Assembly: GCF_014656415.1 (NCBI RefSeq) | Contig: NZ_BNCJ01000014.1 | Span: 55,982 to 119,981, forward strand | Length of the DNA: 64,000 bases | Direction: 5' to 3' | From: Seohaeicola zhoushanensis | GTDB lineage: Bacteria; Pseudomonadota; Alphaproteobacteria; Rhodobacterales; Rhodobacteraceae | Part shown: positions 16,173 to 25,435 of the stretch, in pieces | Layout: every line of letters starts with the position of its first letter | How positions within the stretch are numbered: the first letter of the stretch is position 1 | Notes under the pieces: generated by a model | Seen by the model: the letters and a program-made list of their open reading frames with translations, nothing else | Database searches by the model: none | What the model was told of the DNA's origin: nothing | Translations under genes and position numbers: made by a program

Positions 16173-16880
16173 ATGGGTAACATGCGGCCGGCAATAGCTC
16201 TTGTCGCGATCTTGCTTGCGCTGCTGGTCGCGGCGTCGGGATACCTGTTGCTGCAGGCCTGCGGGCTGCGGCTGCCGCTGATCGGCACAGTAATCTCTGC
16301 CTGCGAGGATCAGGGCGCGATCGACGAGCGCGCCCGTCTGGCCGAGACCGTGCAGCAGGCCCGCGACCTCGAAGCCGAGGTTGCCGCGCTGGAGCGCGAA
16401 CTCGCGCTGCTGCAATGCGAGGCCGAACCGCCGCCGCCCCCTCCGCCTCCGCCGCCGCCACCCCCGCCGCCGCCGCCCGAAACGCCGAGCGGCCTTGCCC
16501 CCGATGCCTTCGAGGACAACGACATCTCGGTGATGGAAGGCTGCTGGGAACTCGCCTCGCGCTATGACGTGCGCGACATCCGCACCGGCTATATCACCAG
16601 CTTCCGCAGCTGGCAGATCTGCTTCGACGCCAATGGCAATGGCCGCGAGACCATGCGGGCCAGCGACGGCACCCGCTGCGAAGGCCGCCTAAGTGGCGAT
16701 ATTGCCAGCGGCCGGCTGAACATGCGCGAGCCGGGCAACCTGCAATGCTCCAACGGCTCCGAGATATTCCGCCGCGACATCCGCTGCGCGCTCGATTCCA
16801 AGGGCACGGCGAATTGCACCACCTACCAACCCGAGACCAACGGACGCGGCAACGCGACGCTGCGCCGGGCGAGGAGATAG
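16173..16880 (+). CDS. Single-pass membrane protein with coiled coil and poly-proline spacer (first gene of srf-like operon)
   Basis: 235 residues. A transmembrane helix spans about 6-28. A Cys-containing segment leads to a short coiled coil (about 48-82), followed by 17 consecutive prolines (86-102). The C-terminal domain (about 115-235) has four or more cysteines and a repeated C-x-G pattern (MEGCWELASRYDV, RCEGRLSGDI), consistent with a small disulfide-bonded periplasmic beta domain. The TM-plus-coiled-coil part resembles that of the SrfA-like protein two genes on. GGGGGG lies before the ATG. Five bp separate it from the next gene. No known family recognised. Confidence 0.72.
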   Translation: MGNMRPAIALVAILLALLVAASGYLLLQACGLRLPLIGTVISACEDQGAIDERARLAETVQQARDLEAEVAALERELALLQCEAEPPPPPPPPPPPPPPPPPETPSGLAPDAFEDNDISVMEGCWELASRYDVRDIRTGYITSFRSWQICFDANGNGRETMRASDGTRCEGRLSGDIASGRLNMREPGNLQCSNGSEIFRRDIRCALDSKGTANCTTYQPETNGRGNATLRRARR

Positions 16881-16884
16881 ACCC

Positions 16885-18513
16885 ATGGCCGATCATTTCC
16901 TGTCCAAGATCAAGGTGGCCAACGAGGATTTCGTCACCGCCGGCGGCCGCGCCGCGCTGGAACGCCACGACGAGCTGCGCGCCCTGCTGGCCGACAGGGC
17001 CGGCCCCGAGGTGGCGGCGCTTTTCGCCGAGCCGCTGATCAGCCGGGGCAACGACGCCGCCGCGCCGACGGTGAGCTGGTACACCGACCGCGCCGGAACC
17101 GCGCGCCCGCTGTCCGAGCTTGGCCCGGGCGAGCGCGAGCGCGCCGAACGCTGGCTCGCCGACCACCTGCGCCCGGTGCGCGCCCTGGCCGAGGACCCGG
17201 CGACCGCACCCTTGGCGGCGGCGGCGCTGACGGTCAGCGGCGGGGCCGATGTGCTGGTCGTGGGCGATCATCCGGTGATCGTGAACTGGGGCCTGATGCC
17301 GGGCGGGAAGGGGGCCAACGCGCTCTCGCGTCCGACGCATTACGCGGCAACGCTGGGGCGGTTCCTGCCGATGAGCGGCCCCGCGCCGGAACCCGTCGCC
17401 GCGCCCCGCGCCACGCCGGTGGCCGCCCCGGTGGCCGAACCCGCGCCCCGGGTCGTGCATCGCATCACCCCGCTCGCATGGGTGCCGCTGCTGGTGCTGC
17501 TGCTGCTGGCCGCCGGCACGCTGGCCTGGCTGCTGACGCCGGGATCGCGCCTCTTCCCCAGCGGCGAACCGCCTGCCGTCACCGATGCCGCGATGCTGCG
17601 CGCCGCCGAGGCCGAAACCGCCGCCCTGCGCGACCGCAAGGCGCAGCTGACCGAGGCGCTGGAGGGCGCGGTCTGCCGCGCCGACGGCCAGCTGATCCTG
17701 CCGGGCGGCCTCACCCCCGAGGGGCTGCTCCCGCCGGCCGAAGGCACCGCGCCGCCCGAGCGCGCCAGCGCCGCGCCCGACGCGCTGCTGCCCAGCCGAC
17801 CCGACCGCGTGGTGACCGGCGACGAAAGCTTGCTGGCGCTGATCGAGGCGCGCACCGTCATGGTCATCGTCCAAGGCGGCAGCGGCGTCACCACCGGCTC
17901 GGGCCTCTCTCTCGGGTCGGGGCTGATCGTCACCAACCAGCATGTGATCGCCGCCGCGCAAGCGGGCCAGATCCTGGTCACCGGCAAGGCGCTGGCCCGT
18001 CCCGCGCCCGCCGAGGTGGTCAAGACCCTTGGCCCGCTGACCGAGGCAGGCGGCGATTTCGCGTTGCTCAAGATCGCCGACGTGGCGATGCCGGGCTTCA
18101 CCCTGCATGTGCCTTCCGCGCCGCTCACGCTGACCAACGTGGTGGCCGCAGGCTATCCCGGCGACGTGCTGGAGACCGACGCCGCCTTCGCCGCGCTCAA
18201 GGCCGGGGATCTGGCGGCGGTGCCGGGGCTGACCGTGACCGACGGCATCGTCAACACCGAACAGCAGCTTGCGCCGGGCACCCATGTGCTGATGCATTCC
18301 GCCGCGCTCTCCTCGGGCAACTCCGGCGGGCCGCTGGTCGACATGTGCGGGCGGCTGGTGGGGGTGAACACCTTCGTGCGGCAGGGGGGCATGCAGAACC
18401 GCGGTTTCGCGCTGACCACCGCCGATCTGCTGGCCTTCCTGCAGGGCACCGGGGCCGCGCCGGAACAGGACACGGCGGCCTGCGCGCCGCAGGTCGAGCG
18501 GGCCGGGAAATAG
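16885..18513 (+). CDS. Membrane-anchored trypsin-like serine protease with SrfA-like N-terminal domain
   Basis: 542 residues. Residues 1-160 form a cytoplasmic domain sharing features with the next protein (LFAEP near 47, a W-Y-x-D-x-x-G turn, a LSEL-x(3,4)-ER helix, and HPVIVNWG). A Pro/Ala linker and one TM (about 197-217) lead to a coiled-coil stretch and a trypsin-like domain with His353 (VTNQHV), Asp391 (GGDFALLKI) and Ser480 (SSGNSGGPLVD), so the triad is complete. No PDZ domain is seen. Topology suggests the protease is periplasmic and the N-domain faces the cytoplasmic SrfB/SrfC NTPases. The gene is 3 bp from the next. Confidence 0.82.
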   Translation: MADHFLSKIKVANEDFVTAGGRAALERHDELRALLADRAGPEVAALFAEPLISRGNDAAAPTVSWYTDRAGTARPLSELGPGERERAERWLADHLRPVRALAEDPATAPLAAAALTVSGGADVLVVGDHPVIVNWGLMPGGKGANALSRPTHYAATLGRFLPMSGPAPEPVAAPRATPVAAPVAEPAPRVVHRITPLAWVPLLVLLLLAAGTLAWLLTPGSRLFPSGEPPAVTDAAMLRAAEAETAALRDRKAQLTEALEGAVCRADGQLILPGGLTPEGLLPPAEGTAPPERASAAPDALLPSRPDRVVTGDESLLALIEARTVMVIVQGGSGVTTGSGLSLGSGLIVTNQHVIAAAQAGQILVTGKALARPAPAEVVKTLGPLTEAGGDFALLKIADVAMPGFTLHVPSAPLTLTNVVAAGYPGDVLETDAAFAALKAGDLAAVPGLTVTDGIVNTEQQLAPGTHVLMHSAALSSGNSGGPLVDMCGRLVGVNTFVRQGGMQNRGFALTTADLLAFLQGTGAAPEQDTAACAPQVERAGK

Positions 18514-18516
18514 GCC

Positions 18517-19770
18517 ATGTATCAAAGCCTTCTCGCCACAACTTCGAGTGAAGGTCTGCAACCGCTGGGCACGGCGGCGCAGCGGTCGTTCGAACTGGTG
18601 AGCGGGGCGGTGCGGGCGCGGCTGGGCGAGGAACACGCACTGATCTTCGCCGAGCCGGTGGCGGCGCAGCATGGCGAGGCGATCGATTGGCACGCCCCCC
18701 GCGAGGGGCGGGCGCTGACCCTCTCCGAACTCTCGGACGCCGAACGCGCAGCGCTCAAGGCGCAGCTCGCCCAGCTGGTCGCCGAGATCCGCGCCGAGGC
18801 CGAGACGCTGGCCTCCAGCCCCGCGCCGAACGACCAGCGGCTGGGCGAGGCGCTGCTGAACGCGCTGGAGATCCCGGGCGAGGACATGATCCGCGCCATC
18901 CGCGACGCCTCGGGCGCGCTGCACCCGGTGCTGCTGCACTGGGCCTGGCTGCGCGACGAACAGCGCGCCGTGCGCGGCGTGCTGAGCACCCTTGTCGCGC
19001 GCCCCGCCGCGCCCGTGGCCGAGCCCGCCCCGGAGGAGAAACGCGCCTCCCCGGCGCTCTGGTGGCTCTTGCTGCTCGGCTGGCTGCTGCTGGCTCTGAT
19101 GCTGGCCGCGATCCTCTGGCTTCTGGTCAAACCCTGCGGCCTCTGGCGCACCGGCCCGGATTTCTGCCCTGTGCCGCAGGCGGCCATCGCGGCGGCGCTG
19201 ACCGAGACCCGCGTGGCGGCAGACGAGGTTGCCGCGCTCGAACGCGAGATTGCGCTGGTCGACCGCGGCTGCCAGCCGACCATTCCGGTGCTGCCCGCCG
19301 TCCCGGAAACCGCGCCTGAAACCACACCGGACGCGCCGCAACAGAAAACCGGCCTCGAACCCGGCGAGGCCGAGCGCAAGGCCGCGCTCGACCGCGCGCA
19401 AGGCCGGGGTGTCGAGGTCAAGGCGCTGACCTTCCTGCTGGAATGGTCCGGCCCCGCCGATATCGACCTCACCGTGACCTGCCCGGCAGGCCCCACCGTC
19501 TCGCGCGAGACGCCCGACGCCTGCGAGGCCACCCTGGCGCTTGATGCCAGCACCGATATCCCCATCGACGACCCTGTCGAGGCGGTGACCTTCCCCGCCG
19601 CCCCCTCTGGACTTTACAAGGTGACGGCCCATCTCAGGGACGCCCGCGGCGCGGCGCAGGTGCCGGTCCGGCTGCACATGTTTCGCCAAGATGGACCTTC
19701 GCGAAGCTATGCGGGTATGCTGGAGGCAAAGCAGGCCGATTGGACGACAAACATAAGCATTTCGAGGTAG
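18517..19770 (+). CDS. SrfA-like single-pass membrane protein
   Basis: 417 residues. The N-terminal domain (about 15-160) has IFAEP, AIDWHAPREGRALTLSEL-type residues and ALHPVLLHWAW; the DW-x-x-P-x-x-G pattern is what I associate with SrfA-like proteins, and the gene precedes srfB as srfA does. One TM spans about 181-204, followed by a coiled coil (about 222-250), a Pro-rich linker, and a C-terminal beta-sandwich (about 302-390; WSGPADIDLTVTCPAG, GLYKVTAHL) like those in DUF2135-type domains. Probably a bridge between cytoplasmic NTPases and the periplasm. The srfA label rests on context and one motif. Confidence 0.68.
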   Translation: MYQSLLATTSSEGLQPLGTAAQRSFELVSGAVRARLGEEHALIFAEPVAAQHGEAIDWHAPREGRALTLSELSDAERAALKAQLAQLVAEIRAEAETLASSPAPNDQRLGEALLNALEIPGEDMIRAIRDASGALHPVLLHWAWLRDEQRAVRGVLSTLVARPAAPVAEPAPEEKRASPALWWLLLLGWLLLALMLAAILWLLVKPCGLWRTGPDFCPVPQAAIAAALTETRVAADEVAALEREIALVDRGCQPTIPVLPAVPETAPETTPDAPQQKTGLEPGEAERKAALDRAQGRGVEVKALTFLLEWSGPADIDLTVTCPAGPTVSRETPDACEATLALDASTDIPIDDPVEAVTFPAAPSGLYKVTAHLRDARGAAQVPVRLHMFRQDGPSRSYAGMLEAKQADWTTNISISR

Positions 19771-19775
19771 GCAGC

Positions 19776-22700
19776 ATGAAGCATTCCCGACATCTGGCGC
19801 AGCTGACCGACTGGCGCGACGAGATCGCGCTGGTGCCGTGGTCGGGCACGCAGATGCTGGACTTCGGCTTCCGTCTCGACACGCTCGACCTGCGCGCCGC
19901 GCGGTTCATCGAGCGGGTGGTCGGCGGCACCGAGGCGCATGAGGAATGGGCGCTCCTGCCACTCACCGGCGAGGCCGAGGCGGACGAGGCCGTCGAAGCG
20001 GGCGCGCGGCCCGATGACGACGAATATTCGGTGCGCCCGGTCGCGGCGCTGGAACCCTTCCTCGAGAAATGGGTGCCGGTGCCGGTCCTGCGCATCAAGA
20101 ACGACCGCGGCCCCGGCGGCGAGGAACGCTTCGATCCCGGCCCGACCAGCTGGGCGCGGCTGCGGGTGGTCGAAATCGACGAACCCGACCCCGACACCGG
20201 CCATACCCACCGGGTGCAGCTCGCGCTCGACACCGCGCTGATGGACGGCGACCAAAGCCACCAATATGTCGCCCCCGAAGTGAGCGACGCCGAGAAATCG
20301 CGCGATTTCCGCTTCGTGTCCGACCCGGCGCGCATGGACTGGTTCCTGCGCCGTCTCGAACCCGACAGCAGCGGCGAGATGCTGGACCTGCAGAAATGGG
20401 TCTCGGACTGGCTCGACGAGCTGTTCATGGCCTTCAAGCGGGCCGAGCGGCCGGGCCGCAAGATCACCCACGAGGGGCTGGCGCACCGCTTTGAACATTG
20501 GGCGCGGTATTTGGCCTTCCTGCGGCTGATCGACAACGCGGTGAAGATCCCCAAGATCCGCTTTGCCAATACCGTCAGCTCGCGCGAGGGCGTCACCCCG
20601 GTCGAGGTCGAGCTGGTGCTCGACGTCGGCAATTCGCGCACTTGCGGCATCCTGATCGAACGCTTTCCGGGCGAGATGAAGCTCGACCTTGCGCGGTCCT
20701 TCCCGCTGGAGGTGCGCGACCTCTCGCGCCCCGAGTTCAGCTATTCCGGGCTGTTCGAGAGCCGTGTTGAGTTCTCCGAGCACCGCATGGGCGACGAACG
20801 CTTTGCCTCGCGCTCGGGGCGGCGCAATGCATTCCTCTGGCCCTCCATCGTCCGGGTCGGGCCCGAGGCGCTGCGGCTGGTGGCCGGCGAAGAGGGCACC
20901 GAGACCGCCTCGGGCCTGTCCTCGCCGAAACGCTATCTCTGGGATGACGCCGCCGTTCAGCAGGACTGGCGCTTTCATCACCACAACGACCCCAACAACC
21001 TGCCGAAATCCCTGCGCGCCGCCATGCGCCACCTGAACGAGGCGGGCGACGTGCTGGCGCAGATCAAGGCGGACGAGGCGGCGCGGCTGCGCCCCCGCGG
21101 GCGCACGCCGATGACCCCGGCGATCCGCCCGCGCTTTGCCCGCGCCTCGCTCTTCGGCTTCATGCTGGCCGAGATCATCGCCCATGCGCTGATCCAGGTG
21201 AACGCGCCCGGTGCCCGCGCGCGGCGCGCGCAATCCGAACTGCCGCGCCACCTCGACCGGATCATCCTGACCCTGCCGACCGCCACCACGGCGCAGGAAC
21301 AGGCGATCATCCGGTCCAAGGCCAAGGGCGCGCTGGAACTGGTCTGGACCATGCTGGGCCTCAAGGACGGCGAAAGCAGCATCTCGCGCAAGCCCGAACT
21401 GATCGTCGAATGGGACGAGGCAAGCTGCACCCAGCTGGTCTGGCTCTATTCCGAACTCACCCAGAAGTTCGACGGCCGCATCGACCGCTTCCTGCGCCTC
21501 AAGGGGCGCGAGCGCAACGGCGAGCCCTCGCTGCGGCTGGCCTGCATCGACATCGGCGGCGGCACCACCGACCTGATGGTGACGACCTATACCGGCGAGG
21601 CGGGCAGGGTGCTGCACCCGGAACAGAACTTCCGCGAAGGCTTCCGCGTGGCCGGCGACGAGCTGCTGCAACGCCTGATCGCCACGGTGATCCTGCCCGG
21701 TATCCAGCGGGCCATCGAGGCGGCGGGCGGGCGCTATGCCGGCGACAAGCTGCGCGAGCTCTTCGGCGGCGATATCGGCGGGCTCGACCAGCAGAGCGTG
21801 CAGAAGCGCCGCCAGTTCGCCCTGCGCGTGCTGATGCCGCTGGCGGTCGCCATCCTCAAGGCCAGCGAGACCGCCGAAGAGGATGCCGCGATCACCCTGC
21901 AGGTCCGCGACGCGCTGCCCGAAGGCGACCTGCCCGAAAGCCTCTGCGCCTATATCGAGGACGCGGCGGCGGGGCTGGGGGCCGAGGGCTTCCACCTTGC
22001 CGATGTCGAACTGACGCTGAACCGCGAGGACGTCGACGCCGCCGCCCGCGAGGTGTTCCAGCAGGCGCTTTCGAACATGGCCGAGGTGGTGCATCACCTG
22101 GGCGTCGACGTGGTGCTGCTCACCGGCCGCCCCTCGCGGCTGCCGGCGGTGCGGGCGATCCTGGAAGAGATGCTGGTGGTGCCGCCGCACCGTCTCGTCT
22201 CGATGCACGCCTACAAGACCGGGCGCTGGTATCCGTTCCGCGACCCGGTCACCCAGCGCATCGGCGATCCCAAGTCGACCGTCGCGGTGGGGGGCATGCT
22301 GATCGCGCTGTCGGAATCGCGCATCCCCAACTTCAAGGTCACGACCTCCGCCTTCCGGATGCAGTCGACCGCCCGCTATATCGGCGAGATGGACAGCTCG
22401 GGCCAGATCATGGCCGACCGGGTGCTGTTCCAGGATGTCGACCTCGACGCGAAGAAATCGGAGCGCGACCTGCTGGCGCATCTGACGATGTACACGCCGA
22501 TCTACCTTGGCGCGCGGCAGCTGCCGCTGGAACGCTGGACCACCACGCCGCTCTACCGGCTCGACTTCGCCACCCCCGCCGCCGAGGCCCGCGCGCCGCT
22601 GCGCGTGACCTTCGAACGGACCGAATTCGACGAGGACCCCGAGGTCGAGACCTCCGAGTCGGTGCTGCGCCGCGAGGCCATGCGCGAGGCCTTCGCCGTG

Positions 22701-22817
22701 ACCGAGCTGGAAGACGCCGAGGGCACGGCGATGAAACCCGGCGAAGTGAGACTGCGTTTACAGACACTCGGCTTTGCCGATGAATACTGGATCGACACCG
22801 GCCTGTTCAGGCTGTGA
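19776..22817 (+). CDS. srfB: SrfB family protein, actin/Hsp70-like ATPase
   Basis: 1013 residues. The ATPase fold is signalled by phosphate-1 (VLDVGNSRTCGI, about 281-292) and phosphate-2 (CIDIGGGTTDLMV, about 590-602), with an adenosine-type motif VVLLTGRPSRLPAV further on. The N-terminal 270 residues are specific to SrfB proteins. SrfB lies between SrfA and SrfC in loci named in Salmonella as SsrB-regulated factors; the biochemical role is unresolved. The ATG at 19776 follows GAGG; a TTG 12 codons earlier overlaps the previous gene. Cytoplasmic. The stop is 11 bp before the srfC ATG. Confidence 0.88.
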   Translation: MKHSRHLAQLTDWRDEIALVPWSGTQMLDFGFRLDTLDLRAARFIERVVGGTEAHEEWALLPLTGEAEADEAVEAGARPDDDEYSVRPVAALEPFLEKWVPVPVLRIKNDRGPGGEERFDPGPTSWARLRVVEIDEPDPDTGHTHRVQLALDTALMDGDQSHQYVAPEVSDAEKSRDFRFVSDPARMDWFLRRLEPDSSGEMLDLQKWVSDWLDELFMAFKRAERPGRKITHEGLAHRFEHWARYLAFLRLIDNAVKIPKIRFANTVSSREGVTPVEVELVLDVGNSRTCGILIERFPGEMKLDLARSFPLEVRDLSRPEFSYSGLFESRVEFSEHRMGDERFASRSGRRNAFLWPSIVRVGPEALRLVAGEEGTETASGLSSPKRYLWDDAAVQQDWRFHHHNDPNNLPKSLRAAMRHLNEAGDVLAQIKADEAARLRPRGRTPMTPAIRPRFARASLFGFMLAEIIAHALIQVNAPGARARRAQSELPRHLDRIILTLPTATTAQEQAIIRSKAKGALELVWTMLGLKDGESSISRKPELIVEWDEASCTQLVWLYSELTQKFDGRIDRFLRLKGRERNGEPSLRLACIDIGGGTTDLMVTTYTGEAGRVLHPEQNFREGFRVAGDELLQRLIATVILPGIQRAIEAAGGRYAGDKLRELFGGDIGGLDQQSVQKRRQFALRVLMPLAVAILKASETAEEDAAITLQVRDALPEGDLPESLCAYIEDAAAGLGAEGFHLADVELTLNREDVDAAAREVFQQALSNMAEVVHHLGVDVVLLTGRPSRLPAVRAILEEMLVVPPHRLVSMHAYKTGRWYPFRDPVTQRIGDPKSTVAVGGMLIALSESRIPNFKVTTSAFRMQSTARYIGEMDSSGQIMADRVLFQDVDLDAKKSERDLLAHLTMYTPIYLGARQLPLERWTTTPLYRLDFATPAAEARAPLRVTFERTEFDEDPEVETSESVLRREAMREAFAVTELEDAEGTAMKPGEVRLRLQTLGFADEYWIDTGLFRL

Positions 22818-22828
22818 AAGGGCATTTG

Positions 22829-25435
22829 ATGGTGACGCAGGACCAGCAGAAACTCGCGGCCGATTGCGCCGAGGTGGCCGAGGTCACGTCGCAGGCGCTC
22901 GCCTGGGTCGAGACGCCCGCCAATGCCGCGCTGATCGGGGCCGAGGCACGCTCGCTGACGCAGATGATGCGCAAGGGGCTGCGCCGGGCGCGGCGTCTGG
23001 CGCAGGCGGCGGAAAAGCCGATGTCGGTCAGCGTCTTCGGCCCCAGCCAGGCGGGCAAGTCCTTCCTCGTCTCGGTGCTGGCCCGCCCCGAGGGCGGCCG
23101 CCTGGTGGGCGATTTCCCCGGCCGCAGGCTCGACTACATCTCCGAGGTGAACCCCGAGGGCGAGGGCGAAAGCACCGGCCTCGTCACCCGCTTCACCATG
23201 CGCCGCGAACCGACGCCCGAGGGCTTTCCGATCAAGCTCACGCTGCTCTCCGAGGCCGATATCGTCCGCACTATCGTCAATTCCTTCTTCAACGACGGTG
23301 ACGAATCCGAGGTGCCGCCCGACGCCGCCGAACTTTCCGCCCACCTTGACGCCTTCAAGGCGCGGGCCGGGGCCGCGCGCCCCGGACTTGATGCCGACGC
23401 GGTGCACGAGATCGGCGAATATATCGAAAGCGTCTTCCGCAAGTCGGCCTATGCCGCCGCGCTGAAACCCTTCTGGGACGAGGCCGCCGAGATCGCGCCG
23501 CGCCTCTCGGCTTCCGACCGGGCCGGCTTCTTCGCCATCCTCTGGGGCCGGCACGAGGCGCTGGGCGCGCTCTACCAGCAACTTGCCGACGCTCTGGCCC
23601 AGCTCGACCATTCCGGCACCGTCCATGTCACCCTCGACGCGCTGACCCCGCGCGAGCAATCCATAATCGACGTGAAAACGCTGGCCGGCCTGCGCGGCGC
23701 GCCGGTGGGCCCCGCGCTCCAGGTCCGCACCGAGGCGGGCCGCGTGGTGCAGATGCCCCGCGCCGAGCTGTGCGCCCTGGCGGCGGAACTGGTCTTCCCG
23801 ATGGCCGAGCAGCCGTCGGAACTCTTCGGCCGCACCGACCTTCTCGACTTCCCCGGCGCCCGCAACCGCTTCGAGGAACCGCTCTCCAAGACGCTGGCAA
23901 ACCTCGACAAGAACCTCCACGAGTTGCTTCTGCGCGGCAAGGTCGCCTATCTCTTCGACCGCTATGTCGAGAACCAGGAGATCACCTCCATGCTGCTCTG
24001 CGTGCCGGGCAGCAACATGGAGACGCTCGACCTGCCGGGCCTTGTCGACAACTGGATCGCGCTGACCCATGGCCGCACGCCGGAACAGCGGGCGCAGACC
24101 GACAACGTGCTGTTCTTCGTGCTGACCAAGTTCGACATGCAGCTGGCCGACAGCGCCGCCGAAGGGGGCGCGGTGACGCGGTTCGAACGCCGCATGAAGG
24201 CCTCGCTGCTCGAACGCTTCGGGCGCGGCAGCGACGGCTGGGTCGAGGAATGGGCGCCCAACCGCCCCTTCGACAACTGCTATTGGCTGAGGAACCCCAA
24301 CTACTTCGTCGACGGGCTGATCGACTATGACGACAACCGCCGCGAACTGCGCCTGCGCCCCGACAAGGAGGCCCGCGTCGCCGAGCTGCGCGAGGGCTGC
24401 CTCGCCGCCGAGCCGGTGCAGCGCCATTTCGCCGACCCCGCCGCCGCCTGGGATGCCGCCCTGGCGTTGAACGACGGCGGTGTGACCTATCTGACCGACG
24501 CGCTGGCACGGGTCTGCAAGCCCGACAGCAAGCTGCGCCAGATCCGCGTGCAACTTGATGAAATCGCCGGGAAACTGACCCAGGCGCTGGCGCCGTTCCA
24601 CGTCTCGGACGATGTCGAACAGCGCATCGTCGAGGCGCAGGAGACGGTCACCCGCGTCATCGACGACCTCGAACAGGCGCTGGCGCGGCACCGCTTCGGC
24701 GCGGTGCTTTCGGCGCTGATGGTCGACCAGGACGAGATCGAGGGCCGCATCGCCCGAGTGCCCAGTTCGGTGCGCATCACCTCTGCCGTCAGCGCCGCCA
24801 GCGCCGACCCGACCACCGGGCCGGCAAGGCCGGGCCGCCCGGCGCGGCCGCGCCCCACCGGCAGCGACATCCGCACCATGACGCTGGAGCAGTTCCAGGC
24901 CGAAACCGCGCTCGAAGCCTGGATCGACCGGCTCAAGGCCTTCCGCGACGACCGCGCGCTGCGCGCCGCCTGGGGCATCACCGACAGCCCCGCCGCCGAC
25001 CTGGTCACCGGGCTGATCCACGCCGCCCGCCGCACCAATCTCTCGCGCCGCACGGCGGACGAAATCGCGGCGGTGAACTTCGGCCTCAATGTCGAGAAGC
25101 AGGCGCAGCCCGCCTCGATCATCGGCGCGGAAGAGATCAACAGCTTTGTCGCCACCCTCGGGATGCGCGACCTTCCCGCCTCGGAACGGCCCAAGGTCGA
25201 AACGCCCGCCGGTCCGCGCCCGGTCTTCACCGAGGCTGCGGGTCATGACAGCGTCGACAGCCTGCCGGCGCGGGCACTCAACGTCGCCGAGGCCACCTGG
25301 AGCGACTGGGTCTTCGCGCTCGACGCGCTGTTTGTCGCCAATGCCAAGGACGGGGCAGGGGGCGCGATCGACATCGAACAGAACCTCGCGCTGGGCCGCA
25401 TCCTCGGCGCGCTGAACGGGCATGGCCGCGCATGA
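22829..25435 (+). CDS. srfC: SrfC family protein, dynamin-like GTPase
   Basis: 868 residues. P-loop GPSQAGKS at 71-78 (G1), DFPG at 340-343 (G3 type, in DLLDFPGARNR), and TKFD at 433-436 (G4 type, in LFFVLTKFDMQ) indicate a GTPase. The large insertion between G1 and G3 and the long helical C-terminal half are compatible with a dynamin-like or septin-like architecture. SrfC accompanies SrfB in all loci I know of. An overlapping GTG at 22814 is possible; ATG 22829 has GAAAGGG upstream. Overlaps the next gene by 4 bp. Likely energises or gates the membrane partners. Confidence 0.86.
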   Translation: MVTQDQQKLAADCAEVAEVTSQALAWVETPANAALIGAEARSLTQMMRKGLRRARRLAQAAEKPMSVSVFGPSQAGKSFLVSVLARPEGGRLVGDFPGRRLDYISEVNPEGEGESTGLVTRFTMRREPTPEGFPIKLTLLSEADIVRTIVNSFFNDGDESEVPPDAAELSAHLDAFKARAGAARPGLDADAVHEIGEYIESVFRKSAYAAALKPFWDEAAEIAPRLSASDRAGFFAILWGRHEALGALYQQLADALAQLDHSGTVHVTLDALTPREQSIIDVKTLAGLRGAPVGPALQVRTEAGRVVQMPRAELCALAAELVFPMAEQPSELFGRTDLLDFPGARNRFEEPLSKTLANLDKNLHELLLRGKVAYLFDRYVENQEITSMLLCVPGSNMETLDLPGLVDNWIALTHGRTPEQRAQTDNVLFFVLTKFDMQLADSAAEGGAVTRFERRMKASLLERFGRGSDGWVEEWAPNRPFDNCYWLRNPNYFVDGLIDYDDNRRELRLRPDKEARVAELREGCLAAEPVQRHFADPAAAWDAALALNDGGVTYLTDALARVCKPDSKLRQIRVQLDEIAGKLTQALAPFHVSDDVEQRIVEAQETVTRVIDDLEQALARHRFGAVLSALMVDQDEIEGRIARVPSSVRITSAVSAASADPTTGPARPGRPARPRPTGSDIRTMTLEQFQAETALEAWIDRLKAFRDDRALRAAWGITDSPAADLVTGLIHAARRTNLSRRTADEIAAVNFGLNVEKQAQPASIIGAEEINSFVATLGMRDLPASERPKVETPAGPRPVFTEAAGHDSVDSLPARALNVAEATWSDWVFALDALFVANAKDGAGGAIDIEQNLALGRILGALNGHGRA

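Noticed and set aside
16885..18513. DegP/HtrA identity for the membrane protease
   Set aside because: The trypsin-like triad is present but there is no PDZ domain and the N-terminal domain and topology differ.
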